Source: G963668605 sp963668605
GTDB taxonomy: Bacteria > Acidobacteriota > Terriglobia > Bryobacterales > Bryobacteraceae
Direction of reading: 5' to 3'
Assembly (NCBI GenBank): GCA_963668605.1
Contig: OY764903.1
Coordinates: 3,410,001-3,474,000 of the forward strand
Length of the DNA: 64,000 nt
Under the pieces are notes generated by a model. That model made no database searches. It saw only the letters and a list, made by a program, of their open reading frames with translations, and was not told the DNA's origin. Every line of letters starts with the position of its first letter. Within the stretch, counting starts at the first letter, position 1. Shown here one piece after another: positions 1 to 7,791 of this stretch. Both the position numbers and the translations under genes were made by a program.

Positions 1-71
1 GCGAAAAACATGGTACCCAGCACCGCCTCGGTCGAAGATTCCAACGCCTGCAAAATATTCGCTTCACTCAT
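1..71 (-). CDS. CheX/CheC-like chemotaxis protein, N-terminal fragment
   Basis: Only the first 23 codons lie in the window; the gene runs off the left edge. The peptide starts MSEANILQALESSTEAVLG and resembles the N-terminal helix of CheX-type phosphatases, including the ...VLGTMFF segment that matches ...TMLGLEI in the CheX at 4444-5010. The ATG overlaps the stop of the upstream cheY (ATGAGTGA), so translation is probably coupled. The family call is an inference from a very short peptide plus the cheY-cheX order repeated at the other end of the operon. Confidence 0.5.
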   Translation of the reverse strand, partial: MSEANILQALESSTEAVLGTMFF

Positions 72-450
72 GGGACACCCCCAATACCGTCTCAATCTCC
101 TGCCGCAGCGTTTCCGGCGTGAAGGGCTTCTTTACATACCCACGAGCGCCCAATTCCAGCATCTGGCGCATGCGCACCTCCGTCGAATCCGTCGAAATCA
201 CGATCACCGGGAGTGCGCGCAGCAGATCGCTCTCGTGCAACCGGCGCAGCAATTGCACCCCGCTCATACGCGGCATGTTGATATCGGTCAGCACCAGATC
301 GACGCAATTCCGCTCCAGAACCTCCAAAGCCTCCGCGCCGTCGGAAGCCTCCAGGCACAGACTAGTCTCCAAACCGGAGACCTCCATCACGCGCCGGATA
401 AAAGACCGCATCGCCGGCGAATCGTCCACAATCAGTACCGAGAAAGCCAT
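64..450 (-). CDS. cheY: CheY-like single-domain response regulator
   Basis: A 128-residue receiver domain with no output domain. The acidic pocket is D9-D10, the phosphoacceptor is D56 in LVLTDINMP, the switch residue is S86/T87 and the conserved Lys is K108 before Pro. The start is the ATG giving MAFSVLIVDDS; the longer upstream frame overlaps cheD and has no receiver sequence. It is the seventh gene of the chemotaxis operon and is followed by a CheX-like gene, which would be its phosphatase. Its likely role is to take phosphate from CheA as motor-binding output or as a phosphate sink; the sequence cannot decide which. Confidence 0.93.
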   Translation of the reverse strand: MAFSVLIVDDSPAMRSFIRRVMEVSGLETSLCLEASDGAEALEVLERNCVDLVLTDINMPRMSGVQLLRRLHESDLLRALPVIVISTDSTEVRMRQMLELGARGYVKKPFTPETLRQEIETVLGVSHE

Positions 451-457
451 GGCTAGC

Positions 458-940
458 CTACAATCTCCGTTCGGGAATTCCCGGAATCCGCAGAAAACAC
501 TGCCCCGACGCCACGTCGAGACGTATCGTGCGCGACACCGAGCCGCCCACATCCTCGCCCGTCATCATTGCGCCCGCCTTCCACAGCAGCTTGCGGGCCG
601 CCAGACAGTTACGCTTCCCGATGTTGAAAACACCTTCGGGATCCATCACCTGCGAGCCGCCAGCCGCCCAGATCTTCAGTCTGCGGCGCTCGGCTCCGTT
701 CTCCAGCACCATCCGGAACAGTAATGGGATTCCCGTGTCGGCAAACATCCAGGGATTGCGCTCCGCCTTGCCAGCATCCAGAGAAGATTCCGGCAACATA
801 AAGTGCACCAATCCACCCACGCCGTTCACCGGGTCACACAAGGCGATCGCCACGCAGGAGCCTAACGCGTACGTCACCAGCGAACTCTGCGCGCCTTGCG
901 AGATTTTGCCGTCGGCCACGCCCACCACAAGCTGAGTCAT
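458..940 (-). CDS. cheD: CheD chemoreceptor glutamine deamidase
   Basis: A 160-residue protein with the CheD catalytic set: T23 and C29 in TYALGSCVAIAL and H46 in GGLVHFMLP. CheD deamidates specific glutamines on methyl-accepting chemotaxis proteins and, in other bacteria, interacts with CheC-type phosphatases. The chosen ATG overlaps the cheR stop by one base (TGATG), the same arrangement seen between cheA and cheR. A longer frame reaching 1078 lies wholly inside cheR and is not CheD-like. Placement between cheR and cheY fits an adaptation module. No chemoreceptor gene or cheB is visible in the window. Confidence 0.95.
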   Translation of the reverse strand: MTQLVVGVADGKISQGAQSSLVTYALGSCVAIALCDPVNGVGGLVHFMLPESSLDAGKAERNPWMFADTGIPLLFRMVLENGAERRRLKIWAAGGSQVMDPEGVFNIGKRNCLAARKLLWKAGAMMTGEDVGGSVSRTIRLDVASGQCFLRIPGIPERRL

Positions 941-1815
941 CAGGAAGCATTTCCATTCCGGCGCCGCGACCCGTTTCCGTTTCGGTAAACGGCCGGCTGC
1001 ACATAGTCGAGCGGATGACGGATCCCCGTCAGGCTTTCGGCGTGACCCACGAACAGATAGCCGCCCGGCTCGAGACACGCTGCCAGCCGGTTGACCAGCG
1101 TCTCCTGCGTCGCCACGTCAAAGTAGATCATCACGTTGCGGCAAAAGATGAGCGAAAAAGGGCCCAGCGCCGGAAGCGGCTCCACCAGATTCAAGCGCCG
1201 GAACTCGACCATCTCCCGCACCTCCGGCCGCAGCTTGAACAAGCCCTCGGATTGCCGCTCCCCACGCAGAAAGTAGCTGCGCTGGAGTTTTGGATCGAGC
1301 GCTGTGATGCGCTCGGCTGCATACACGCCTGCTGAGGCGAGCTTTAATACTTTCGTCGAGATGTCGGTCGCCAGAATCCGCACCTGCCGCCCAGCCTGCG
1401 CACCCAGAGCCTCGAGCAGCGCCAGCGCTATCGAGTACGGCTCCTCACCGCTCGAACACGCCGCACTCCACACGTTGAAGCGGTCGCGCGCCTGCAACTC
1501 GGGCAACGCCCGGCGCCGCAGAAAGTCGAAATGCGCCGGTTCCCGAAAGAACGAGGTATGGTTGGTCGCCAGCGCGTCGATCAGCCCGATTAGTGTCTCG
1601 CCCGAACGGTCAGCCTCGACCAGTTTGAAATAGTCGCTAAACGAAACCATGCTCAGTTCGCGCAGCTTCTTGCGCAGCCGCGCCGAGACCAATTCCTCTT
1701 TCCCTTTGCGCAAGTCGAGCCCGAACTTCTGTTTGGCGAGTGCGCTGAAGCGCTCGAAGTCGCGCGAGGAGAGCGACTCGCTCTCGTCCGCCAGATAGCG
1801 CGGAGGAGCCGGCAT
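940..1815 (-). CDS. cheR: CheR chemoreceptor methyltransferase
   Basis: About 291 residues, the usual CheR length. An N-terminal helical domain (about 15-85) is followed by the SAM-binding domain. Recognisable motifs are NHTSFFREPAHFDFL, WSAACSSGEEPYSIA, ILATDIS and FCRNVMIYFD. It methylates receptor glutamates using S-adenosylmethionine. The ATG at 1815 overlaps the cheA stop (TGATG); a GTG three bases upstream is the alternative start. There is no pentapeptide-binding extension or fused TPR domain. Confidence 0.96.
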   Translation of the reverse strand: MPAPPRYLADESESLSSRDFERFSALAKQKFGLDLRKGKEELVSARLRKKLRELSMVSFSDYFKLVEADRSGETLIGLIDALATNHTSFFREPAHFDFLRRRALPELQARDRFNVWSAACSSGEEPYSIALALLEALGAQAGRQVRILATDISTKVLKLASAGVYAAERITALDPKLQRSYFLRGERQSEGLFKLRPEVREMVEFRRLNLVEPLPALGPFSLIFCRNVMIYFDVATQETLVNRLAACLEPGGYLFVGHAESLTGIRHPLDYVQPAVYRNGNGSRRRNGNAS

Positions 1816-3863
1816 CACGCCGCCAGCTCGCGCCGGCTAAGGAGACCCGTCACGTCGAGGATCAGCCCCACTCGGCCGTCTCCCAGAATCGCCCCTCCCG
1901 CGATGCCCGGCACGTTTCCGAACGTCTCGCCCAGACTCTTAATGACGACCTCCTGCTTGCCGATCAACTCGTCCACCATCACGCAGAAGAGCCTGTCCTC
2001 GGCCTCGGCCACAATCAGCAGACTCTCCCAGGGTTCGGTCGAACGTGGCGTCACGCCAAAGAGAGCGTGCAGGCGCACCAGCGGCAGCAGATGATCACGC
2101 ACCATCACGGCCTCGCCGCGGCTCTCCACCGTCGTGATCTGTTCCTCGGCCGGCCGCAGCATCTCGCGCACCGCGTAAATCGGCACAATGTAGCGCTCTC
2201 CGCCGACGCCCACCACCAGGCCATCGATGATCGCGAGCGTCAAGGGCAACTTGATCAGGAATGTCGTCCCCTTACCCTGCGTGGACTGGATCTCCACGCG
2301 GCCGCGCAACTTCTGTATGTGCTTGCGGACCACATCCATTCCGACGCCGCGGCCCGATACGTCGGTCACCGACTTTGCCGTCGAGAAACCCGGCTGGAAG
2401 ATCAGATTAAAAATCTCGCCCTCCGGCGGCTGCGCGTCTTCGGGAAGCAGTCCTTTGTCCTTCGCCTTGCGCAGTATTCTTTCGGTATCCAGCCCGCGGC
2501 CATCGTCGGAGACCTCAATCAGAATCTGGCCGGACTGGTGACTGGCCTTCAAGCGCACGCGCGCGGCCGCTTGCTTGTCCGTCTTCAGGCGCTCGTCCGT
2601 CGTCTCAATGCCGTGATCCACCGCATTGCGCACCATATGCATCAGCGGGTCGGCCAACTCCTCGACGATGTTACGATCCAGTTCGGTCTCCTCGCCCACC
2701 GTCTCAAATTCGATCAGCTTGCCCGACTTGCGGCTCAGATCGCGCACCAACCGCGCCATCTTCTGAAACAGCCGCGCGACTGTGACCATACGCATCGACA
2801 TAGCCGATTTCTGGACTTCGTCCGTGATCCGCCCCATCTGCGCCAGGTTCCGATTCAGCCGCGAGTCCTGCTTGGCCGCCACGTCGGGATCGTGCCGCAC
2901 CAGCGACTGCGCAATGACCAACTCGCCCACCATGTCGACCAGATAATCGAGCTTCGAGGTGTCCACCTTCACCGTACGATCCGCAACCCGCGCCGCCGCG
3001 TTCGACTCGGCCGAAGGCGCGGCCGTCTGCGCTTCGACAGCGGCCGGCGCAGCCTCATCCGGAGACTCCATCAACGCGCGCACTCGGTCCAGCAGCGCCC
3101 CTGGGCCCGCGGGGTCCGGCATTTCCACGCCGTCCAGCCGGGCCTGCAAACAATTGAGCCAGCGCGCCAGATAATCCGCGCTCGCCAGCACCACATCAAT
3201 CACGGCCGAGGTGATCGTCAGCTTTTGATTGCGCGCCAGATCGAGCAGCGTTTCCACCGTGTGCGCCACTTCCTGCATCTGGGCCAGTTCCAGAAAACCC
3301 GCCAGGCCCTTGATCGTGTGGAAACTGCGAAAGACCGAATGCACGGCATCGGCCTGATGGGGATCCTGCTCCAGAATCAGCAACTGCGCCTCGAGCGAAT
3401 TCAGGTGCTCGCGCGATTCGACAACGAAATCCGAGATAAGTTCGGGATCCTGTCCCAGACTCGGCGCAGCCGGCCTTTCGTCCGGCGTCCCCACTTGCTG
3501 CAGCAGGCGTTGCAGGTCGGTTGTGCCGCTTTCGAGCCGCTCCAGCATCCCCGCCCCGCCCGAATGCAAAGCCGCGCTCAACTCACCCGCGATCCTTGCG
3601 CCGTCGGCCCAATCCGCTTTCCGCGCACACGCCGAGATGGCTGCCAGCGACGTCTCAACCGAACTCGCCCATCCGGGATCGTCTCCGCCGCCAAGCACCA
3701 GCGTAGTGGCCAGGGCCTCCACGGATTCACGCAAGCTCTCCCGGACATCCGTCTTTTCTTGTGTCATCTTCCGTACGTCTCCCCCGAACACTTTTTGTCC
3801 CGGCGCGGCTCTGCGTTTCGGCGCGACCTCTTCTTTTGCCACGGCCTTCCGTTTCCCCGCCAC
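1815..3863 (-). CDS. cheA: CheA chemotaxis histidine kinase
   Basis: A 682-residue CheA. The HPt (P1) domain carries the phosphorylated H182 in FRSFHTIKGLAGF. It is followed by a linker, the dimerisation domain (from about 295), the HATPase domain with MVRNAVDHGIE, DDGRGLD and GRGVGMDVV, and a C-terminal CheW-like domain. No clear P2 CheY-binding domain is visible. The drawn start is a GTG one base after the cheW stop and gives a Lys/Arg-rich 32-residue leader. An ATG at 3767 (MTQEKTDVRE) has a better Shine-Dalgarno (GGGGGAG about 10 bases upstream) and may be the true start. Confidence 0.96.
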   Translation of the reverse strand: MAGKRKAVAKEEVAPKRRAAPGQKVFGGDVRKMTQEKTDVRESLRESVEALATTLVLGGGDDPGWASSVETSLAAISACARKADWADGARIAGELSAALHSGGAGMLERLESGTTDLQRLLQQVGTPDERPAAPSLGQDPELISDFVVESREHLNSLEAQLLILEQDPHQADAVHSVFRSFHTIKGLAGFLELAQMQEVAHTVETLLDLARNQKLTITSAVIDVVLASADYLARWLNCLQARLDGVEMPDPAGPGALLDRVRALMESPDEAAPAAVEAQTAAPSAESNAAARVADRTVKVDTSKLDYLVDMVGELVIAQSLVRHDPDVAAKQDSRLNRNLAQMGRITDEVQKSAMSMRMVTVARLFQKMARLVRDLSRKSGKLIEFETVGEETELDRNIVEELADPLMHMVRNAVDHGIETTDERLKTDKQAAARVRLKASHQSGQILIEVSDDGRGLDTERILRKAKDKGLLPEDAQPPEGEIFNLIFQPGFSTAKSVTDVSGRGVGMDVVRKHIQKLRGRVEIQSTQGKGTTFLIKLPLTLAIIDGLVVGVGGERYIVPIYAVREMLRPAEEQITTVESRGEAVMVRDHLLPLVRLHALFGVTPRSTEPWESLLIVAEAEDRLFCVMVDELIGKQEVVIKSLGETFGNVPGIAGGAILGDGRVGLILDVTGLLSRRELAA

Positions 3864-3864
3864 G

Positions 3865-4398
3865 TTACTGAAGCACTTGCCGCAGCCCCTGCAACTCCTG
3901 CGACGACAGCACGCAGTCGATGTCCAGCAGGATCTTCACGCGCCCTTTGGTTTTAGCCATCCCCAGCAGGTACGGGGTCTCGACGCCATCGCCGAAATCC
4001 GGTGTATCTTCCACCTCCGCGGCCGCAATATTCAGCACCTCCGAGACCGAATCAACCACGATTCCCGTCAGGATGCCAGCGAGAGGCGCTCCGGCCTGGC
4101 CTTGAATCTGAACCACGATGATGCACGTGCGCCGGTTGTATTCGGCTTCGGGCATCCCGAATTTCAGGCGCAGATCCACCACTGGGATCACCTTGCCGCG
4201 CAGATTGATCACGCCCTTGATGTAATGCGGCGTGTGCGGCACCGCCGTGATGTCCTGTACGCCCATGATCTCGCGCACTTTCAGAACCCGGATGGCGAAC
4301 TCCTCGCGCGCCAGACGAAACGTCAAGTACTTGCCGGAGCGATCTTCGACCGGCGGTGCGAATGCAGCTATTGCAGTTGTGCTCAAATCGGTTTGCAT
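3865..4398 (-). CDS. cheW: CheW chemotaxis coupling protein
   Basis: A 177-residue CheW-domain protein that links receptors to CheA. Characteristic stretches are the N-terminal KYLTFRLAREEFAIRVLKV and the later PHTPHYIKGVINLRGKVIPVVDLR. An approximately 20-residue unstructured N-terminus precedes the domain. It lies between cheX and cheA in the operon, with cheA starting one base after its stop. Confidence 0.96.
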   Translation of the reverse strand: MQTDLSTTAIAAFAPPVEDRSGKYLTFRLAREEFAIRVLKVREIMGVQDITAVPHTPHYIKGVINLRGKVIPVVDLRLKFGMPEAEYNRRTCIIVVQIQGQAGAPLAGILTGIVVDSVSEVLNIAAAEVEDTPDFGDGVETPYLLGMAKTKGRVKILLDIDCVLSSQELQGLRQVLQ

Positions 4399-4443
4399 TG
4401 TGTCATCTCCTTCGATGTTGCGGATCTGGGACTGGCGGAGCTC

Positions 4444-5010
4444 CTACGCGTGCACCGCCTCCGGGTTGGCGAGGGCCATTCGCGAAAACGTTCCTCCGCG
4501 AGCCGGCGCGAGGCAAAGCTGAACGTCCATCCGCTCCTCCCCGCACAGGAACGGCACGACGACCCACTCGTTGTTGCCCACGCTGTGCGTGGTGAAGTTG
4601 CGCCCATAGATCACCGTCGGGATGCTCAATCCCAAGGGGCCCAGCGTATCTTCAATCGCCGTCTTGACGTTGCCGATGATCATGTTCGTCACCTCCGCCA
4701 CCGCGTCGAGCACCTCCGCGTCCACCGCCTGGAACTCGCACATCAGCAACTGCGATGAAAGCTGGATCGCGAACGGCGCGCTGCAACTGACGCTGCCCGT
4801 CCCCACCCACTTTCCGGCCAGCCCGATGAGCGACACCACACCCTCGGCCGGACCGGGAGCCGTCTTAGCAACGTAGGCCGGCTGAGGCGCGATCTCCAAG
4901 CCCAGCATCGTCGTGAAAACATCTTGAGTCGATCCGCAGATCGCCTCTACCAGTTGCGCCTGGCCTATGCCAGCCTGCGAAATGCCATCTATTCTCGTTT
5001 CCGCCACCAT
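4444..5010 (-). CDS. cheX: CheX-type CheY-P phosphatase
   Basis: A 188-residue protein with the CheC/CheX/FliY signature EVTNMIIGNVKTAIED, where E106 and N109 would be the phosphatase residues, preceded by a single N-terminal alpha-helical half. Only one E-x2-N motif is visible, which favours CheX over CheC. It would remove phosphate from CheY-P. A clear Shine-Dalgarno (CGGAGGAACG) precedes the ATG. It follows the first cheY, so the operon begins and ends with a cheY-cheX pair. Confidence 0.85.
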   Translation of the reverse strand: MVAETRIDGISQAGIGQAQLVEAICGSTQDVFTTMLGLEIAPQPAYVAKTAPGPAEGVVSLIGLAGKWVGTGSVSCSAPFAIQLSSQLLMCEFQAVDAEVLDAVAEVTNMIIGNVKTAIEDTLGPLGLSIPTVIYGRNFTTHSVGNNEWVVVPFLCGEERMDVQLCLAPARGGTFSRMALANPEAVHA

Positions 5011-5037
5011 CGTTCCTCCGTGCCACGTAACCCGCGG

Positions 5038-5415
5038 CTAAAACTCGATCAACCCAGTCAGCTTCTCTTTGATCTGCTCGGCCGTGAACGGCTTGCGCAC
5101 ATAGCCGGCGGCGCCCAGTTCGACTGCCTCCATTACCTTCGCCTGGCTACCCTCGGTCGTCACCATCACGACGGGGACATTCTTCAGCGCCTCGTTCCCC
5201 TTCAGGTGTCCGAGCAACTGCAGGCCATCCATGTTCGGCATGTTAATGTCCGACAGGATCAGACCCACCTCTTGCGTCTTCAATGTCTCCAGGGCCTCGG
5301 CGCCGTCGCCAGCCTCGAAAAATTGGCGCACAGGCACATCCGCTTGCCGCAGCACTCGCTGCAGGATCTTTCGTATCGCTGCCGAATCATCGACGATGAG
5401 TACATCCAAGGGCAT
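5038..5415 (-). CDS. cheY: CheY-like single-domain response regulator, first gene of the che operon
   Basis: A 125-residue receiver domain with D9-D10, phosphoacceptor D56 in LILSDINMP, switch T86/T87 and K108-P. The start MPLDVLIVDDS is chosen because GAAGGAGAACGG sits directly upstream; the longer frame back to 5514 adds a non-conserved leader. It is a paralogue of the second CheY at 64-450, with the same pocket spacing. It is the promoter-proximal gene, about 120 bases downstream of a sigma-28-like promoter. Confidence 0.94.
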   Translation of the reverse strand: MPLDVLIVDDSAAIRKILQRVLRQADVPVRQFFEAGDGAEALETLKTQEVGLILSDINMPNMDGLQLLGHLKGNEALKNVPVVMVTTEGSQAKVMEAVELGAAGYVRKPFTAEQIKEKLTGLIEF

Positions 5416-5544
5416 CCGTTCTCCTTCGAAAATGTCCATGATTGTTAACCTGGGTCCGGCTGCTTGTGCCGGCCACTGGCCCGATTGTTCGCTCGTCGCG
5501 GCCGGCACGCTCATGGACGACTGCTTACTTACCGCTCATTTGGC

Positions 5545-5571
5545 TTATCGGAACAAGGAGGCTGGGTCTTA
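5545..5571 (-). promoter_or_regulatory. Sigma-28 (FliA/SigD)-type promoter for the che operon
   Basis: On the minus strand the -35-like TAAG (5571-5568) is followed by exactly 15 bases and then TCCGATAA (5552-5545). The family consensus is TAAA-N15-GCCGATAA, so this differs at two positions. It points into the chemotaxis operon whose first start codon is at 5415, in a divergent intergenic space with no gene. The match and position are seen directly; sigma-28 use is inferred. Confidence 0.7.
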
Positions 5572-5627
5572 AAAGAATTTGGGGCGTGAGCCCGTAATAG
5601 CTCCCGCGAACATTTACAATAGAAAAC

Positions 5628-6812
5628 ATGTCTTCTTTAAATCCCGAGTTCTATCGCATCCAAAAGCTGCCCCCTTATGTTTTCGCCGTCGTCAACGAGA
5701 TGAAGGCTAAACTGCGGGCCGCACAGAAGGACGTGGTCGATCTCGGTATGGGCAACCCCGACGGAGCCACGCCGAAGGTGGTCGTCAACAAACTCATCGA
5801 GGCGGTGCGCAACCAGAAGAATCATCGCTACTCGATGTCGCGCGGCATTCCGAAACTGCGCGCCGAAATCGTCAAGCGCTACAAGCGGAAATATGACGTC
5901 ACGCTCGATCCGGAGTCGGAAGCGATCGTCACCATCGGCGCCAAGGACGCGCTCGCGCATCTGCTTTTTGCCACTATCGGACCGGGCGACGCAGTGGTCT
6001 CGCCGAATCCCGCCTATCCGATCCACCAGTACGGCGTCGCTATGGCCGAGGGCTTCCCGCTGATGCTTCCGATGCCTAATCCGGAGACTTTTCTAGAGCG
6101 CCTGGAGGATCTTTACAGGGTTGGGTCGCCGAAGCCGAAGATGATTCTGATTTCGTTTCCGCACAACCCGACCACGCAGTGCGTCGATCTCAATTTCATG
6201 AAGGAGATCATCCGGCTGGCCGCGCATCACGGCACCATGGTGGTACACGACTTCGCCTACGCCGACCTGTGTTTCGATGGCTACCGCGCGCCCAGCATTC
6301 TTCAGGTGGAAGGCGCGAAGGATCACGCCGTCGAGATCTTCTCGCTCTCCAAGAGCTACAACATGGCCGGCTGGCGCGTTGGCTTCTGCCTCGGCAATCC
6401 GCGTATGATCGCGGCGCTCGCGCGCATCAAGAGCTATCTCGACTATGGCATTTTCCAGCCGATCCAGATCGCTTCGATCATTGCCCTGCGCGAGTGCGAG
6501 GAAGACACGGAAAAAATCTGTGCGACCTACAAGAAGCGGCGCGACGATGTCGTCGAGGGCCTTGCGCGCGCCGGTTGGCACGTCGATCCGCCGCAGGGCT
6601 CCATGTTCATCTGGGCCAAGATTCCGGAGCAGTATGCCCAGGTCGGCTCGCTAGAGTTCTCCAAGCTGCTGCTCGAAAAGGCGCTCGTCGCTGTCTCGCC
6701 CGGAATCGGCTTCGGCCCGCTCGGCGAAGGCTATGTGCGCTTCGCGCTGATCGAGAATCAACACCGCACACGCCAGGCGATGAAGTCGATCAAGCAGTTT
6801 CTCAAGGGCTGA
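5628..6812 (+). CDS. alaC: PLP aminotransferase, AlaC/alanine aminotransferase type
   Basis: A 394-residue fold-type I class I/II aminotransferase, cytoplasmic, predicted to interconvert pyruvate and alanine with glutamate as amino donor. Evidence includes the N-terminal FYRIQKLPPYVFAVVNEMK, the substrate-loop DLGMGNPDG, the PNPAYPIH and SFPHNPTTQ motifs, and the PLP lysine in FSLSKSYNMAGWRVG (about residue 243). These match AlaC rather than aspartate aminotransferase; LL-diaminopimelate aminotransferase is a near relative. It is monocistronic, divergent from the che operon and convergent with the ArsC-like gene. Confidence 0.85.
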   Translation: MSSLNPEFYRIQKLPPYVFAVVNEMKAKLRAAQKDVVDLGMGNPDGATPKVVVNKLIEAVRNQKNHRYSMSRGIPKLRAEIVKRYKRKYDVTLDPESEAIVTIGAKDALAHLLFATIGPGDAVVSPNPAYPIHQYGVAMAEGFPLMLPMPNPETFLERLEDLYRVGSPKPKMILISFPHNPTTQCVDLNFMKEIIRLAAHHGTMVVHDFAYADLCFDGYRAPSILQVEGAKDHAVEIFSLSKSYNMAGWRVGFCLGNPRMIAALARIKSYLDYGIFQPIQIASIIALRECEEDTEKICATYKKRRDDVVEGLARAGWHVDPPQGSMFIWAKIPEQYAQVGSLEFSKLLLEKALVAVSPGIGFGPLGEGYVRFALIENQHRTRQAMKSIKQFLKG

Positions 6813-6819
6813 CGCCCCG

Positions 6820-7152
6820 CTATAACAGTTTCGCGATCGCCGCGGCGTCGAAGCCGAGCACGATCTCGTCGCCTTGGACCAGAATCGGCCGCTTAATCAG
6901 GTTCGGATTCCGCGCCATCAGGCGGATCGCTTCGGCGCGCGTTGGCGGCTGCGCCTTCATGTTCATCTCGCGGTAGAGTTCATTGCGAGTGTTCAGAAAC
7001 AGCTTGTAGTCGCGGCTGCCAATCAGCGCCTCGAGTTCGGCTTCGCTGAGTCCCTGGTTCAAATCGATATCTTCGGTCACAATTCCGTTTTCGCGCAGGA
7101 AACTCCTGGCGTTGCGGCACGACGTTCAAGTGGGCTTGAGGTAGAACTTCAT
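6820..7152 (-). CDS. ArsC/Spx-family thioredoxin-fold protein, candidate selenoprotein with in-frame TGA at residue 9
   Basis: Read straight through, the frame encodes 110 residues, close to the usual ArsC/Spx length. It starts MKFYLKPT, meets TGA at 7128-7126, then continues in frame with TSCRNARSFLRENGI and the rest of an ArsC-like domain, including NPNLIKRPILVQGDEIVLGFD. The TGA stands where the family has the first Cys of its redox motif (CTSC in Spx), giving U-T-S-C. A 5-bp stem (7108-7104 with 7100-7096, loop GUU) lies with its loop about 23 bases after the TGA, within the usual bacterial SECIS distance, and selA is in the same window. Sec insertion is inferred; the alternative is a single nonsense mutation of that Cys codon. 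Confidence 0.75.
7094..7111 (-). promoter_or_regulatory. Possible bacterial SECIS hairpin
   Basis: On the minus-strand RNA, CAGGA (7108-7104) pairs perfectly with UCCUG (7100-7096) around a GUU loop. The stem extends by two G-C pairs below a single bulged C at 7109. The loop G is the 23rd base after the TGA. Stem size, distance and G-U in the loop fit known bacterial SECIS elements, but the loop is small and such hairpins are easy to find in GC-rich coding DNA. Confidence 0.45.
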
Positions 7153-7184
7153 GCCTTGAGTATCGCCAACCGGAGCGCTTCGCT

Positions 7185-7724
7185 TCAACGCTTGACGGAT
7201 TGCACGAGTGCCTGGAATGCCGCCTCGTTCGCTGCCATGGTCTTTGCCGGACCGGTCAATTTGAAAAACACCGCACCCTGTGGCCCTTCGACAATCGCGC
7301 CCAACAAACGATAGTCCAGCTTGCTCACCGTCACGGGCGCCGACGGACCCATCGACGCCATGTATGTGCCGGACAGGTCGATCGTCGTCACTTGCAGACC
7401 GTTGACGGTGCGCTTGCCTGTCCGGGCGCGCCGCTCCGAGGGCTGGCCGTCGGGCTGCTTGAATTGGCCGATCCAGCGCTTGATGTTGGCATCCACGGCG
7501 CCGCCCTGTCCGGGCCCAAAGTAGAAGACTGCGCACTCGCCGGCGTCGCTATCGCCTTTTGCGGCGAGCGTGCTGTAAGTCGCCGCGCGCATCGGCTTCT
7601 GGCCCAGCGCCTTCCATGCGGGCGGCATCGTCCATTTCAACCCGCCCGCCGTCTCGGCCGCGGCCAGCATCCCTGCCAGCGCGCCTATCTCCAAAACGAC
7701 CATCCCCAGAACGAATTTGATCAT
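7185..7724 (-). CDS. Secreted protein of unknown function
   Basis: A 179-residue protein with a signal peptide (MIKFVLGMVVLEIGALAGMLAAAE) and a mature domain I do not recognise. The mature part has alternating beta-like segments (VNGLQVTTIDLSGTYM, DYRLLGAIVEGPQGAVFFKLTGP). It contains one Cys (GECAVFYFG). The ATG at 7724 is preferred because GGAGG lies 7 bases upstream; an ATG two codons earlier overlaps that site. It ends 32 bases before the candidate selenoprotein and probably shares its transcript, but a functional link is speculative. Confidence 0.75.
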   Translation of the reverse strand: MIKFVLGMVVLEIGALAGMLAAAETAGGLKWTMPPAWKALGQKPMRAATYSTLAAKGDSDAGECAVFYFGPGQGGAVDANIKRWIGQFKQPDGQPSERRARTGKRTVNGLQVTTIDLSGTYMASMGPSAPVTVSKLDYRLLGAIVEGPQGAVFFKLTGPAKTMAANEAAFQALVQSVKR

Positions 7725-7791
7725 TCGCATACCTCCAGAATAGCGGTCGCGATGACTTGTGATACACTTTCGACGGAGAAGTTTCCCTATC

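Noticed and set aside
2067..3956. A 629-codon plus-strand open frame
   Set aside because: It is antisense to cheA and cheW, has no recognisable domain, is rich in Arg/His/Leu as expected from the reverse of a high-GC gene, and lacks a ribosome-binding site.
6820..7080. Short ArsC-like gene starting at the GTG at 7080
   Set aside because: This start drops the first beta strand and the redox motif. The in-frame sequence upstream through the TGA completes the domain, so the longer reading is preferred.
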